Source of the DNA: Bacteroidota bacterium
GTDB lineage: Bacteria; Bacteroidota; Bacteroidia; Flavobacteriales; Weeksellaceae
Length of the DNA: 37,953 bases
Direction: 5' to 3'
Assembly (NCBI GenBank): GCA_023411265.1
Contig: JAEYOX010000119.1
Coordinates: 1-37,953, forward strand
Shown here one piece after another: positions 1 to 8,083 of the stretch. Every line of letters begins with the position of its first letter. Positions within the stretch are counted from its first letter, which is position 1. The translations under genes were made by a program, and so were the position numbers. Below the pieces are notes generated by a model, which was not told the DNA's origin, did not search any database, and saw only the letters and a list, made by a program, of their open reading frames with translations.

Positions 1-15
1 TTTTCTTCGGATACG

Positions 16-86
16 GTTCGGGTATCCTTCGGTAAGTGTTCGGTAAAATGGCGTTTTACCGAAGGTTTACCGAACACGACCCGAAC
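16..86. repeat. Nested inverted repeats built on TTCGGTAA
   Basis: A perfect 10-bp hairpin, TTCGGTAAAA (39-48) with TTTTACCGAA (54-63), has a 5-nt loop. An alternative 12-bp pairing joins GTGTTCGGTAAA (36-47) to TTTACCGAACAC (66-77), and an outer arm GTTCGGG (16-22) matches CCCGAAC (80-86). No T tract follows, so this is not an ordinary terminator. It could be a palindromic intergenic repeat or a protein-binding array. Confidence 0.6.
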
Positions 87-418
87 AACTACCAAACAAA
101 ACGTGAGGAGCATTATAAGCAAAAAAGCAAATGAAGAAATAAGCGAATAAGTAAATAAGCAAAAAAGCTAATAAGCAAATCAGCAAATTCGCTACTAATA
201 ACCTACTCTAAGAAGGCAACGACCTAGAAGCTTTTGGCGTAAAGAAAAAAGTAAAATTTATACCTTAATTACCAACTCTTTTATAGACTACAGAAAAACT
301 TACAGTGTTTGAAGCGCGACACAAGAATTAAACCTGAAGCAACAAGCATCTTATCGCGCAAGTTTGTAAGTTTTCTTAGAATAAATTTTGCTTTTTTTAG
401 CAAAAAGGTCCAGTCTTG

Positions 419-449
419 ACCTTTTTGTTACTTTTTGCGTCAAGGCAAA
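419..449 (+). repeat. 31-bp direct repeat, copy 1
   Basis: Identical to 524-554; the unit begins ACCTTTTTGTTAC and ends CAAGGCAAA. The copies are 105 bp apart and lie in non-coding DNA. Identity was checked base by base; the function is unknown. Confidence 0.7.
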
Positions 450-523
450 AAGTAAGAAATTAAAACTCCATAACCCGCTTGCTGATCGCCGATCCCATTA
501 AAAAAATAAAAAATCAGAGAGGC

Positions 524-554
524 ACCTTTTTGTTACTTTTTGCGTCAAGGCAAA
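524..554 (+). repeat. 31-bp direct repeat, copy 2
   Basis: Second identical copy of the 419-449 unit. The flanks diverge immediately after the shared CAAGGCAAA, so the repeat ends sharply. Confidence 0.7.
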
Positions 555-947
555 TCGCAGATTCATCGATTCCTTTAAAAATATTAAATAAGGAGAGAGA
601 TAAAAAGTAAGATAAAAATCATCGTTTCCTTTAACAAATTTGCAGATTTGCAAATCAGCAAATCCGCTCCCTAAACAATTAAACAGAAATCAGCAATCAC
701 TAAACACCAATCCCCAATCCCCATATACCGTACATATACAGTCATTAGTCCGTACTTATACAATGGATATACAATGGATATAGAATAGTTATAGAAAGGA
801 TACCGCACTCCCCCATTTCTATATGCAAATCGGCAAATTCTGGCAAATTCCGGCAAAAACCGGTAACTTTGGAAAACCAGTCTCCTTTACTTCTACATTT
901 ACACCGTGTTACAAAAAGAATTTTTTTAATTTTTAAAAACAAAAATC

Positions 948-1592
948 ATGAGCAAACTTACAGACTCACTTTTGTCAGGATCCAGTGGCCGTGTGGGCCG
1001 GCTGGTAGTAGCGAACGTATCCGGGATAGAAATCCTGAAACAACGGCCTAAAAAAAGAACCAAGCCGCCCACTCCCAAACAGCTCCTCATTCAGAACCGA
1101 ATGAAAATGTGCGGCGAATTCATCGAAAGCTATAAAAGCTTTGCTAAGGTGTATTATGGTCAGCGATTCGGGCTGCGCTCTCCTTACAATCAGGCAATGA
1201 CTAACTTGATCAACAGTCACAAGCTGGACTTTAACACCTTCGAAATCACACCCCAGTATCCTGAAATCGAGTTTTCAAAAGGCTTGTTGCTGGGTGCCGT
1301 TCCATCAGGTATTTCTTCTCCTGATCCCCTGACATTACAGATCACATGGGCAGACAATTCCGGAGGAAATCCCGACCGGGAAACCGATACCGTGCAGATT
1401 CTGTATGTAGAAGAAAATGCCAGAAAATCATTTTTTGCACAGAATGTCGCCACTCGTGCAGACGGCACCCTGAATCTGCCCGTATCCATGCACCTGGCTG
1501 GCAAGCAGGTTCATGCCTGGATGACGTTCCTCAGTGCAGATGAAGCAGAAGTCTCCAACTCGGTTTATCTCGGGAGTGTCACCATCAGTTGA
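948..1592 (+). CDS. DUF6266 family protein
   Basis: A 214-residue protein of a Bacteroidota family of unknown function that I recognise as DUF6266. The N-terminus has the typical Gly/Ser-rich start (SSGRVGRLVVAN) and a basic KQRPKKRTKPPTPKQ stretch, near residues 28-45. The rest looks like beta-rich, Ig-like modules with repeated WADN- and WMTF-type strands. No signal peptide or membrane segment is visible. It stands alone behind a repeat-rich region, and its GC content looks somewhat higher than that of the flanking DNA. The start ATG lies about 75 bp after a TAACTTTG -7-like box. The family assignment is fairly sure; the function is not known. Confidence 0.8.
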   Translation: MSKLTDSLLSGSSGRVGRLVVANVSGIEILKQRPKKRTKPPTPKQLLIQNRMKMCGEFIESYKSFAKVYYGQRFGLRSPYNQAMTNLINSHKLDFNTFEITPQYPEIEFSKGLLLGAVPSGISSPDPLTLQITWADNSGGNPDRETDTVQILYVEENARKSFFAQNVATRADGTLNLPVSMHLAGKQVHAWMTFLSADEAEVSNSVYLGSVTIS

Positions 1593-1761
1593 TCAGGCAT
1601 TGAGAATGAAATCAGCGTCCCATCCGTAACTCCGTTTCAGGGGGATGCGGATGGTTTCTTTATGGCGAGATATAAGTGGATGATCGTTTTGCTAAATCAC
1701 CCTCTCCAAACCACAATTTTTCCGTATCTTCGGCTTCCTAAAATCAGACTCCTACTCCCCT

Positions 1762-2679
1762 ATGCTCAGAGCAGAAAATATTACCAAAACATACAATGCC
1801 GGAAAGAAAACCGCGCTTCAGGATTTCAGCATTCATGTTCCCGAAGGCAGCATCTACGGCCTTCTGGGCCCTAATGGCGCAGGCAAAACCACTTTTATCA
1901 GAATCATTAATCAGATTACCCAACCCGATGCGGGAACAGTGCTCATCCGCGGCGAACAGCTGAAAAATGCGCACATCCGCGACATCGGATACATGCCGGA
2001 AGAAAGAGGTCTTTACAAAAATATGTCGGTGGGCGATCAGATCCTCTACTTCGGGGAACTGAAAGGGATGTCAAAAAATGATGCCCTTCACGAGGCGAAG
2101 TATTGGTTTGAGCAGCTGAACATTGACCAGTGGTGGAAGAAAAAACTGAGTGAACTTTCCAAAGGAATGGCGCAGAAAATACAGTTTGTGGTCACGGTTC
2201 TTCACCGTCCGAAACTGTTAATTCTGGACGAGCCTTTTTCGGGATTCGATCCTGTGAATGCGAACCTGATCAAAGACCAGATTCTGAACCTGAAGAAAAA
2301 CGGAACCACCATCATCCTCTCTACCCACAGGATGGAAAGTGTTGAAGAATTGTGCGACGGTGTTGCCCTCATCAATAACTCCCGGAAAGTCCTCGATGGT
2401 AAGGTGTTTGATGTCCGGGAACAGTTTAAAAAGAACATCTTCAGCATTACCCTTGCCGACGCCGATCCTGAGAAACTCGAAAACTTTCTCCGGATGAACG
2501 GGGTTCAGCATCAGCAGATGGACAATAACCTCTCCACTTTTGAAATCACCAGACATGACGATCAGAATGCACTCATCAGCCAACTGGTTCAGATCGGTAA
2601 AATCCGCTCCTTTCAGGAAAAAATCCCCAGCATGAACGAAGTGTTTATTAATGCGGTGGGCAGCACCGGGATGGTATAA
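1762..2679 (+). CDS. ABC transporter ATP-binding protein (exporter, NatA-like)
   Basis: A 305-residue cytoplasmic ATPase that would power the permease encoded 43 bp downstream. Visible motifs are Walker A GPNGAGKT (36-43), an ABC signature variant LSKGM (132-136), Walker B LLILDE (152-157) and the switch histidine in STHR (H189). The C-terminal 80 residues match the extension (DUF4162) found on NatA/YhaQ-type ATPases. The pairing with an ABC-2-type permease supports an export role, as in Na+ or drug exporters, but the substrate cannot be read from sequence. A TATCTTCG -7-like sequence lies at about 1725-1732. Confidence 0.9.
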   Translation: MLRAENITKTYNAGKKTALQDFSIHVPEGSIYGLLGPNGAGKTTFIRIINQITQPDAGTVLIRGEQLKNAHIRDIGYMPEERGLYKNMSVGDQILYFGELKGMSKNDALHEAKYWFEQLNIDQWWKKKLSELSKGMAQKIQFVVTVLHRPKLLILDEPFSGFDPVNANLIKDQILNLKKNGTTIILSTHRMESVEELCDGVALINNSRKVLDGKVFDVREQFKKNIFSITLADADPEKLENFLRMNGVQHQQMDNNLSTFEITRHDDQNALISQLVQIGKIRSFQEKIPSMNEVFINAVGSTGMV

Positions 2680-2722
2680 TGCTGCTCAACAGGCCATCTT
2701 TCCGAATATTTTTAAAAGAAAC

Positions 2723-4033
2723 ATGAAGAATATCCTCCTTATCACAAAACGTGAATATCTTACACAGGTAAAAAAGAAATCCTTTATCCTTCTTACGATG
2801 TTGGCTCCCGTCCTCATGATTGCTTTCGGAGCTTTTATCGCCATAATGCTGAAAGCCAACGAAACGCAGTACACCGTTCAGGTACTGGATAAAAGCGGTC
2901 TGTTTGCCGATAAAATACAGTCGGACAGTAAATTGAAGTACGTGTGGGTAGCTCCCGAGAAGGAGCAACAGCATCTTAAGGACCTGAAAGACAGCGAAAC
3001 TGTAGATGCGATTCTCATTATTGCTCCGCTTCAGGGGGAGAATTTTGAGGCAATGGAAAAAGGTTCCCGGCTCATCATCAACAATAAAATAGGGCTCGAC
3101 GCCCGTCAGAAGATCGTGAGCGACCTGTCTGATGTGGTGCGTGCAGAACGGATTAAAGCCATGAATATCGACAAAAACAGGATCGCCGAACTGGATGCCG
3201 ATTTTAAGCTGGAAAGCAGCAATATTCATGATGCCAACAAAGTAGACACCGATATGGACTTTGGTGTAAAATACGCTTTGGGAATGATCCTCATGTATGC
3301 CACATTCATGTTCATTATTATTTATGGAGTACGCGTCATGCGCAGCGTTCTGGAGGAGAAAAACAACCGCGTGGTTGAAATCATCATTTCTTCCGTAAAA
3401 CCTTTTGATCTGATGATGGGGAAAATATTCGGCGTTACACTGGTGGCCCTCACGCAGTTCGTGGTATGGATAGGGATGGCTGTAGCCGGTGCCCTGTTGC
3501 TCAATACAGGGTTCAGTACAATGAAAGATTCCCTCCCCGGAGGAAGCGAAGCGATGGTAGAGCAATTGGATGTGCGACAGGTGGCAGGGGAAATTTCCGG
3601 CATTTTACTGGAAATGAATGTGCCGCTGGTTATTTTCGTTTTCCTTTTCTTTTTTCTCTTCGGATATATTTTTTACAGCTCCATGTATGCCGCCATCGGT
3701 TCGGCAGTAGATAACGAAACGGAAACGCAGCAGTTTACTCTTTTCGCCATTATTCCCCTTATGGTAGGCATGTACGGCAGCGTAACCATCATCAATAATC
3801 CCGATGGGCCGCTCGGTTTCTGGCTCTCCGTTATTCCGTTTACCTCTCCCGTGGCGATGGTGGCACGCATCCCGTTTGGTGTGCCGGGCTGGCAGATTGT
3901 GCTTTCAATGGTTTTATTGATTCTCAGTTCACTCTTCATGGTGTACGTAGCAGCCAAAGTCTATCGGGTTGGAATCCTGATGTACGGAAATAAAGCCACA
4001 CTGAAAGAACTGTGGAAATGGATCAGAAATTAA
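2723..4033 (+). CDS. ABC-2 type transporter permease (NatB-like)
   Basis: A 436-residue membrane protein. The ATG at 2723 was preferred to the in-frame ATG at 2651, because the longer form would overlap the ATPase gene and add a non-conserved stretch before the typical MKNILLITKREY start. One membrane segment lies near residues 20-45, followed by a soluble extracytoplasmic region of about 150 residues. About five more helices follow, including KYALGMILMYATFMFIIIYG and the VIFVFLFFFLFGYIF segment. This layout matches the ABC2_membrane_3 family. It is co-transcribed with the upstream ATPase. The substrate is unknown. Confidence 0.88.
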   Translation: MKNILLITKREYLTQVKKKSFILLTMLAPVLMIAFGAFIAIMLKANETQYTVQVLDKSGLFADKIQSDSKLKYVWVAPEKEQQHLKDLKDSETVDAILIIAPLQGENFEAMEKGSRLIINNKIGLDARQKIVSDLSDVVRAERIKAMNIDKNRIAELDADFKLESSNIHDANKVDTDMDFGVKYALGMILMYATFMFIIIYGVRVMRSVLEEKNNRVVEIIISSVKPFDLMMGKIFGVTLVALTQFVVWIGMAVAGALLLNTGFSTMKDSLPGGSEAMVEQLDVRQVAGEISGILLEMNVPLVIFVFLFFFLFGYIFYSSMYAAIGSAVDNETETQQFTLFAIIPLMVGMYGSVTIINNPDGPLGFWLSVIPFTSPVAMVARIPFGVPGWQIVLSMVLLILSSLFMVYVAAKVYRVGILMYGNKATLKELWKWIRN

Positions 4034-4046
4034 TTTGAATATTCCT

Positions 4047-4054
4047 TATCTTTG
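4047..4054 (+). promoter_or_regulatory. -7 box TATCTTTG before the DUF493 gene
   Basis: A perfect match to the Bacteroidota TAnnTTTG element. No well-spaced TTG lies upstream. Transcription would start near 4060, giving a leader of about 100 nt that contains the structured element at 4071-4128. Confidence 0.5.
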
Positions 4055-4070
4055 CATCTGAAAATTTCAG

Positions 4071-4128
4071 GGTCCGATATTTAGGTGTACAACCTCAGCC
4101 ATCTGGATGCAGGATCGGATTTTTTTAA
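4071..4128 (+). promoter_or_regulatory. Structured RNA leader or intrinsic terminator
   Basis: GGTCCGAT (4071-4078) pairs with ATCGGATT (4114-4121) and encloses two small hairpins: AGGT-gtaca-ACCT (83-95 of the 4000s) and CAT-ctgg-ATG (4100-4109). A run of T follows the closing stem. It could terminate the ABC transporter operon, or act as an attenuator or leader for the DUF493 gene, since a -7 box lies just upstream. It matches no riboswitch I recognise. Confidence 0.4.
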
Positions 4129-4163
4129 TTTTTGAACACCTTATTGAAGTTGTATTTTCCCTT

Positions 4164-4472
4164 ATGAATCATTTATTTGCAGATACCACCGGTGCAGATC
4201 CGGACGAGTTTTACCTTTCGCTAAAGGCCAAACTGGAAGAAAATCATAATTTTCCGGAAGATTATCTGTACAAGTTTATTTTCCCGAATGATCATTTGAA
4301 ACTGACTGAACTGTACCAGGTTTTTGACAAGATTAAATATACCATTTCTACCCGGGAAAGTAAAAACGGGAAGTATATTTCTGCCAGTATTCTCGCTTTT
4401 GTACTGGACGCCAATCAGGTGATTGCTCTCTACAAAAAGGTATCAGAAATAGAAGGCGTGGTCATGTTATAG
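4164..4472 (+). CDS. DUF493 (YbeD-like) protein
   Basis: A 102-residue protein of the DUF493/YbeD family, which has an ACT-like alpha/beta fold and no settled function. Recognisable family features are DYLYKFIFPND, the TRESKNGKYIS core and the C-terminal YKKVSEIEGVVML. The ATG at 4164 was chosen over 4107 because the upstream 19 residues are hydrophobic and outside the family, and the shorter form has the usual family length. It is convergent with arsC, with only 14 bp between them. Confidence 0.82.
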   Translation: MNHLFADTTGADPDEFYLSLKAKLEENHNFPEDYLYKFIFPNDHLKLTELYQVFDKIKYTISTRESKNGKYISASILAFVLDANQVIALYKKVSEIEGVVML

Positions 4473-4486
4473 TAACGCCCGAAGGA

Positions 4487-4834
4487 TTATTTATCAATAA
4501 AAAATCTCACATTTTCCACAGGACGGCCAATCAGTGCAACCGGTCCCTGAATCAGAATAGGACGCTCAATCAGTTCAGGATGTTGCGAAAGCAGGGTAAT
4601 CCATTCATCATCAGATAATTGCTGATCTGCAAATTTCTCCCGGTACAGAGCCTCATTTTTACGTACAATGCCTTCAGGTTTCATGTCCAGTTTCTTCAGT
4701 ACGGTACGTATTTCCTCTTCAGAAAGCGGGTGTTCTACAATGTCGATCACCTCGAAAGCGACTCCGTTTTCATCCAGATATTCCAATACACTCCGGGATT
4801 TAGAGCAGTTGTTGTTATGCAGTACTTTAATCAT
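4487..4834 (-). CDS. arsC: ArsC/Spx-family reductase (arsenate reductase type)
   Basis: A 115-residue thioredoxin-fold protein of the glutaredoxin-dependent ArsC family. The catalytic cysteine is C10 in HNNNCSKSR. The family arginines are seen in IVRKNE (near residue 58) and in the RPILIQGPVALIGRP segment (near 91-105). These match the three-arginine arsenate site of E. coli ArsC, although many members have other or unknown roles. No arsR, arsB or acr3 gene lies nearby, so a housekeeping redox role is equally possible. It lies 27 bp downstream of the deoxynucleoside kinase gene and is probably co-transcribed with it. Confidence 0.82.
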   Translation of the reverse strand: MIKVLHNNNCSKSRSVLEYLDENGVAFEVIDIVEHPLSEEEIRTVLKKLDMKPEGIVRKNEALYREKFADQQLSDDEWITLLSQHPELIERPILIQGPVALIGRPVENVRFFIDK

Positions 4835-4861
4835 CTTTACAGTAATTTTGGATTAAAGGTA

Positions 4862-5476
4862 CTAAAATAATCCGTGAAGCTCGGCTTCTATCCTTTCCAG
4901 GATATATCCAAAATCTTCCGTATTTTCCACGAAATCCAAATCGTCAACCTCTATGACCAGGAGTTTTCCTTCCCGGTATCCGGAGATCCATTTCTCATAT
5001 TTCTCGTTCAGTTTTGAAAGATATTCAATGGAAATGCTCGCTTCATAATCGCGGCCTCTTTTGTAGATTTTCTTCACCAGATTCGGCACATCAGATTTCA
5101 GATAAATCAGCAGATCCGGAGCGGAAACAAAGGATTTCATCAGATTGAAAATAGAGGAATAATTGTTGAAATCCCGCTCTGTCAGCAGGTTCATATCATA
5201 CAGATTCTCTGCGAAAATATGGGCATCTTCGTAAATAGTACGGTCCTGAATAATGTTTTTCCCACTCTCCCTGATTTCTTTCACCTGACGGAAACGGCTT
5301 CCCAGAAAGTACACCTGAAGCGCAAAACTCCACTGGCTCATATCTGCATAGAAATCTTCCAGATAGGGATTCTGATCCACATCTTCGAACTGGGGCTGCC
5401 AGCTGTAATGTTTGGAGAGCATGGTGGTAAGCGTGGTTTTTCCAGCGCCAATATTTCCTGTAATCGCAATATGCAT
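4862..5476 (-). CDS. Deoxynucleoside kinase
   Basis: A 204-residue nucleotide-salvage kinase that would phosphorylate deoxyribonucleosides using ATP. The P-loop GNIGAGKT is at residues 7-14, an acidic E31-D32 pair follows the second strand, and the DRT motif (78-80, followed by IYED) is the characteristic dNK/dGK signature. The LID-type region KIYKRGRDYEASI lies near residue 140. Length and motifs fit the bacterial deoxyadenosine/deoxyguanosine kinase group. Base specificity cannot be assigned from the sequence. It precedes arsC on the same strand. Confidence 0.87.
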   Translation of the reverse strand: MHIAITGNIGAGKTTLTTMLSKHYSWQPQFEDVDQNPYLEDFYADMSQWSFALQVYFLGSRFRQVKEIRESGKNIIQDRTIYEDAHIFAENLYDMNLLTERDFNNYSSIFNLMKSFVSAPDLLIYLKSDVPNLVKKIYKRGRDYEASISIEYLSKLNEKYEKWISGYREGKLLVIEVDDLDFVENTEDFGYILERIEAELHGLF

Positions 5477-5536
5477 AATGAAAAAGTTTTATAACCGGGA
5501 ACTGCTGCAGACCGGAACTGCAATGATAATGCTGTT

Positions 5537-6307
5537 TTATTTCAGCGGGTAAAGATAAACGTTGTTTCCTCTGATTTCAAAATAGGCAGATGAATTTTTA
5601 TCCACAACCGTTGCATTGGGTGCATGAAAAACCGGTTTCAACTGTGCTGTATCGGGAAGATATTGCAAAATTTGCCTGGTGCCAATAATGTAAATACGGT
5701 CGTTCTCTCGACGTAATTTAACAGGGGAATCCACGGTTTCTGCAAAAAGCTGACGTGCTTTGAGATCAAAAACCAAAAACTCATTTTTTCTGATGAAATA
5801 CACTTTATTATTGAAAATCAGCATTTCTTTCATCTCATCTAAACTTACCGGAAAAGGAATGGTATGGATGATTCTGTCTTCTCTGAAATTGTACTGCAAC
5901 AACCTCTTCGTACTCTCGTCCAAAAGCCAGATCTGCTGAAGGTCTTCCGCATACGCCATTTTTATAAACCCGAATCTGCGAAGGTCAATTTGCTGAATTT
6001 CATTCAGGTTCTGGTCTATAAATTTGATTTGCTGTGCATTTTCAGAAAAGAGCGTGATGTTCATCGGATTCTGAACATTCTGAACTTTGTACGGGGTCAC
6101 CAGCAACATTCTGCCGTGCAGCTTTCCCAGAGAATCTACTTTGGTAAAGCTCAGTTCTTTGTTTTTGTAGAAATAAATATTCCCATAATCATCGGCAGAA
6201 AACGAAGTGGTACCCAGGATCTGTGCACTGTCCAAAGGAAGCATTCTCTGCGCCGAAAGCAGACTAGATATGAAGATCAAAATGAAAAATGGGAAACCTC
6301 TTTTCAA
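5537..6307 (-). CDS. Secreted beta-propeller-like hypothetical protein
   Basis: A 256-residue protein I cannot name. It has a signal peptide (KRGFPFFILIFISSLLSAQ) and then short repeated beta-strand units with aromatic and aspartate turns, suggesting an incomplete beta-propeller or NHL-like fold. The longest frame opens with TTG at 6325, but a -7 box (6323-6330) overlaps that codon. I therefore prefer the TTG at 6307, which leaves a short leader and a normal signal sequence; no ATG is available before the signal peptide. It lies 60 bp upstream of the deoxynucleoside kinase gene on the same strand. Confidence 0.6.
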   Translation of the reverse strand: MKRGFPFFILIFISSLLSAQRMLPLDSAQILGTTSFSADDYGNIYFYKNKELSFTKVDSLGKLHGRMLLVTPYKVQNVQNPMNITLFSENAQQIKFIDQNLNEIQQIDLRRFGFIKMAYAEDLQQIWLLDESTKRLLQYNFREDRIIHTIPFPVSLDEMKEMLIFNNKVYFIRKNEFLVFDLKARQLFAETVDSPVKLRRENDRIYIIGTRQILQYLPDTAQLKPVFHAPNATVVDKNSSAYFEIRGNNVYLYPLK

Positions 6308-6322
6308 GATATTAATTTGAAT

Positions 6323-6330
6323 CAAAGATA
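6323..6330 (-). promoter_or_regulatory. -7 box TATCTTTG before the secreted protein gene
   Basis: Reads TATCTTTG on the minus strand, about 16 bp before the preferred TTG start at 6307. It decides the start, because the longer TTG start at 6325 would lie inside the promoter. Confidence 0.45.
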
Positions 6331-6381
6331 AAAAAAATGACGCAGGAAAGCGCCATTCTCTCTAACACCATAGATCGATGT

Positions 6382-7404
6382 TTATTTTACCGCTATTTCA
6401 TAAATCAAAGGCCAGTTTTTCCCGGTAATCAGCATATGGTCTCCTTTGAAAGCGATGCCGTTCAGTACGTCGTCGTTTCCGGTGGTGTGTTTTGCTGCAA
6501 TTTCAGAAAGGTCCAGCTTGGCGACAACTTCGCCGTTCGCCGGATTTATTTTCAGAATGAAAGGCCGTTGCCAGACATTGGCGTATATATATCCGTTGTG
6601 GTATTCCAGTTCGTTCAGCTGATCGTATGCCTGAGTATTTCCTGCAACAGAAATATACCTCACGATTTTGGAAGGATCATTCACATCCAGAAAATAAATA
6701 TTCTTCGTTCCGTCTGATGCGATCAGGTTTTTACCATCGTAGGTCAATCCCCAGCCCTCGCCCATCAGGTTCGGATAAGGAAATTCGCTGATGAGTGTCA
6801 AATCAGATTTGTTGTAGATAAATCCTTTTTTATTCTGCCAGGTCAGCTGATAGACTTTATCGCCGATAATGGTGGCACCTTCAGAAAATACATTATTGGG
6901 TTGCGGTGTAGACGCTTTCGGCTCGGTAGTCCCGAGTTCGTATTTTATAATTTTTGAAGTTCCGTGCTGCCCGTCGCTTTCGTAAATCATATTCCCTTCC
7001 AGCTGAAAACCCTGAGTGAAGTTGCGGGTATCATGAGGATATTCTTTGATAATGGTGTAGGACAGTTGTGCTTCAGGATTTTTCGCAAACACATTGATGG
7101 TAGCATCCTGCTGCAGCACTTCGCCGTTTTTCTTTTTGATCACAAAGGTAACCGCATTGTCGCCTAAAGTGAAATATTCCGGATCCACAATGAGTTGATC
7201 CGTTTCCTTGCCGCCAAAACTGATGCTGATGCTTTCCGCACCACTGGTCACCGATTCAGGAAGGGAAATGGTATCGCCGAAATGATAGCCTTTGCTCTGC
7301 ATTTCCAGGTTATAATTATTGAGCGAATCAAGAATTTCTTTGTCTTTATTACAGGAAACCATCAGGGCCAGAATAAACATTATGGCCAGTAATTTTTTCT
7401 TCAT
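6382..7404 (-). CDS. Glutaminyl-peptide cyclotransferase (type I), lipoprotein
   Basis: A 340-residue protein whose C-terminal half (about 115-340) is the plant/bacterial type I glutaminyl cyclase beta-propeller (Glu_cyclase_2). It converts N-terminal glutamine of peptides to pyroglutamate. Recognisable motifs include the DTRNFTQGFQLEG segment, YESDGQHGTS, GEGWGLTYDGK, LNELEY with NGYIYANVW, and GNDDVLNGIAF. A type II signal peptide ends in LMVSC, with C18 as the lipidated residue. The N-terminal 100 residues look like an Ig/cadherin-type spacer. It therefore probably acts at the cell envelope. A TATCTTTG box lies 22 bp upstream of the start. Confidence 0.88.
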   Translation of the reverse strand: MKKKLLAIMFILALMVSCNKDKEILDSLNNYNLEMQSKGYHFGDTISLPESVTSGAESISISFGGKETDQLIVDPEYFTLGDNAVTFVIKKKNGEVLQQDATINVFAKNPEAQLSYTIIKEYPHDTRNFTQGFQLEGNMIYESDGQHGTSKIIKYELGTTEPKASTPQPNNVFSEGATIIGDKVYQLTWQNKKGFIYNKSDLTLISEFPYPNLMGEGWGLTYDGKNLIASDGTKNIYFLDVNDPSKIVRYISVAGNTQAYDQLNELEYHNGYIYANVWQRPFILKINPANGEVVAKLDLSEIAAKHTTGNDDVLNGIAFKGDHMLITGKNWPLIYEIAVK

Positions 7405-7425
7405 TTTCTATATAATTTTTCTGTT

Positions 7426-7433
7426 CAAAGATA
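7426..7433 (-). promoter_or_regulatory. -7 box TATCTTTG before glutaminyl cyclase gene
   Basis: A perfect TAnnTTTG match on the minus strand, 21 bp before the ATG. No clear TTG is seen at -33. Confidence 0.5.
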
Positions 7434-7489
7434 CGGTTTTGCTGGGGAGCACAGATCCATCCCTTGTTCAGCGCCTCAAAAATAGGCAT

Positions 7490-7516
7490 AAAAAAGAACG
7501 CACCCAAGTACGTTCT
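7490..7516 (-). terminator. Rho-independent terminator after SRPBCC gene
   Basis: On the minus strand AGAACG pairs with CGTTCT across a 10-nt loop and is followed by six T. It lies 34 bp after the stop of the SRPBCC gene. Confidence 0.65.
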
Positions 7517-7549
7517 CTGCATTTTTTTTTCGATAAAGTGGGACAGATT

Positions 7550-7975
7550 CTAGTTTTCCAGATAATCTTTCAGTGCCCGTGTTACAATCTCATTCCAGCC
7601 TTCTGCAAAGCTGTCGTGCCTGAAGGTTTCACCGAGATGGTTAAAATTCTCAAGACCTTTGTGGGTTAACATCACTTCTGTTCCGTCGTCTACCGGTTTC
7701 AGTTCCCATTTTACAAGGGTTTTTTCTTTCGAAAACTCCGGATAAGACCATGAATGCTTGAGCTTGGAATGAGGTATAATTTCCAGAATTTCTCCGTGAT
7801 GATGGTATCTCTGCTCTTCTCCCGGTTCATAAAAATTAAACTCACTGTGCAGGACGAGTTCAAAATCCGGAATATCAAAATACCATTTCTTCATCTGAGC
7901 TTTATCAGTGATAGCATCCCAAACTTTCTCAACAGGTGCGTTAACCCGCTGCTTAACGATGACATTATCGTGCAT
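7550..7975 (-). CDS. SRPBCC/AHSA1-type ligand-binding protein
   Basis: A 141-residue START-like (Bet v 1 fold) protein of the AHSA1 subgroup. The N-terminal VIVKQRVNAPVEKVWDAIT and the C-terminal HKGLENFNHLGETFRHDSFAEGWNEIV are typical of the family. These proteins bind hydrophobic ligands, or act as Hsp90-ATPase-activator-like proteins in eukaryotes; bacterial roles are mostly unknown. It is transcribed alone, ending at the terminator at 7490-7516. A near-match -7 sequence TAACTTTA lies upstream. Confidence 0.85.
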   Translation of the reverse strand: MHDNVIVKQRVNAPVEKVWDAITDKAQMKKWYFDIPDFELVLHSEFNFYEPGEEQRYHHHGEILEIIPHSKLKHSWSYPEFSKEKTLVKWELKPVDDGTEVMLTHKGLENFNHLGETFRHDSFAEGWNEIVTRALKDYLEN

Positions 7976-8083
7976 AGCTTGTCGGTTTTAATTGTTAAAC
8001 ATTTTTTTGATCACATTAAAGTTAGACAAATTTTGTTAACAGCACAACAAACATGACAAATGTCTGTTCGGTAATCATTTGGC

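Larger units (their letters stand above)
1..947. other. Gene-poor repeat-rich intergenic region
   Basis: I see no convincing coding region here; the short open frames are low-complexity. The stretch holds nested inverted repeats (16-86), simple repeats built on AAGCAAAT-like units (about 115-190), a 31-bp direct repeat (419-449 and 524-554), a second patch of CAAATC/GGCAAATT units (about 640-850), and an 11-bp tandem duplication, ACAATGGATAT twice, near 760-781. A -7-like box TAACTTTG at 864-871 may serve the DUF6266 gene. Confidence 0.6.

Noticed and set aside
115..190. Possible CRISPR-like array of short repeats
   Set aside because: The repeats are AAGCAAAT-type simple sequence with no constant repeat length and no spacers.
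2648..3565. A 305-codon open frame on the minus strand
   Set aside because: It lies entirely opposite the ABC permease, has His/Cys/Phe-rich composition typical of an antisense reading, and no family features.
4060..4070. CTGAAA/TTTCAG palindrome as a terminator
   Set aside because: Too short, almost no loop and no T tract; the better hairpin follows at 4071-4128.
5478..5552. A 24-codon plus-strand frame between the kinase gene and the secreted protein gene
   Set aside because: No promoter or terminator, and it spans the 3' end of the minus-strand neighbour; probably chance.
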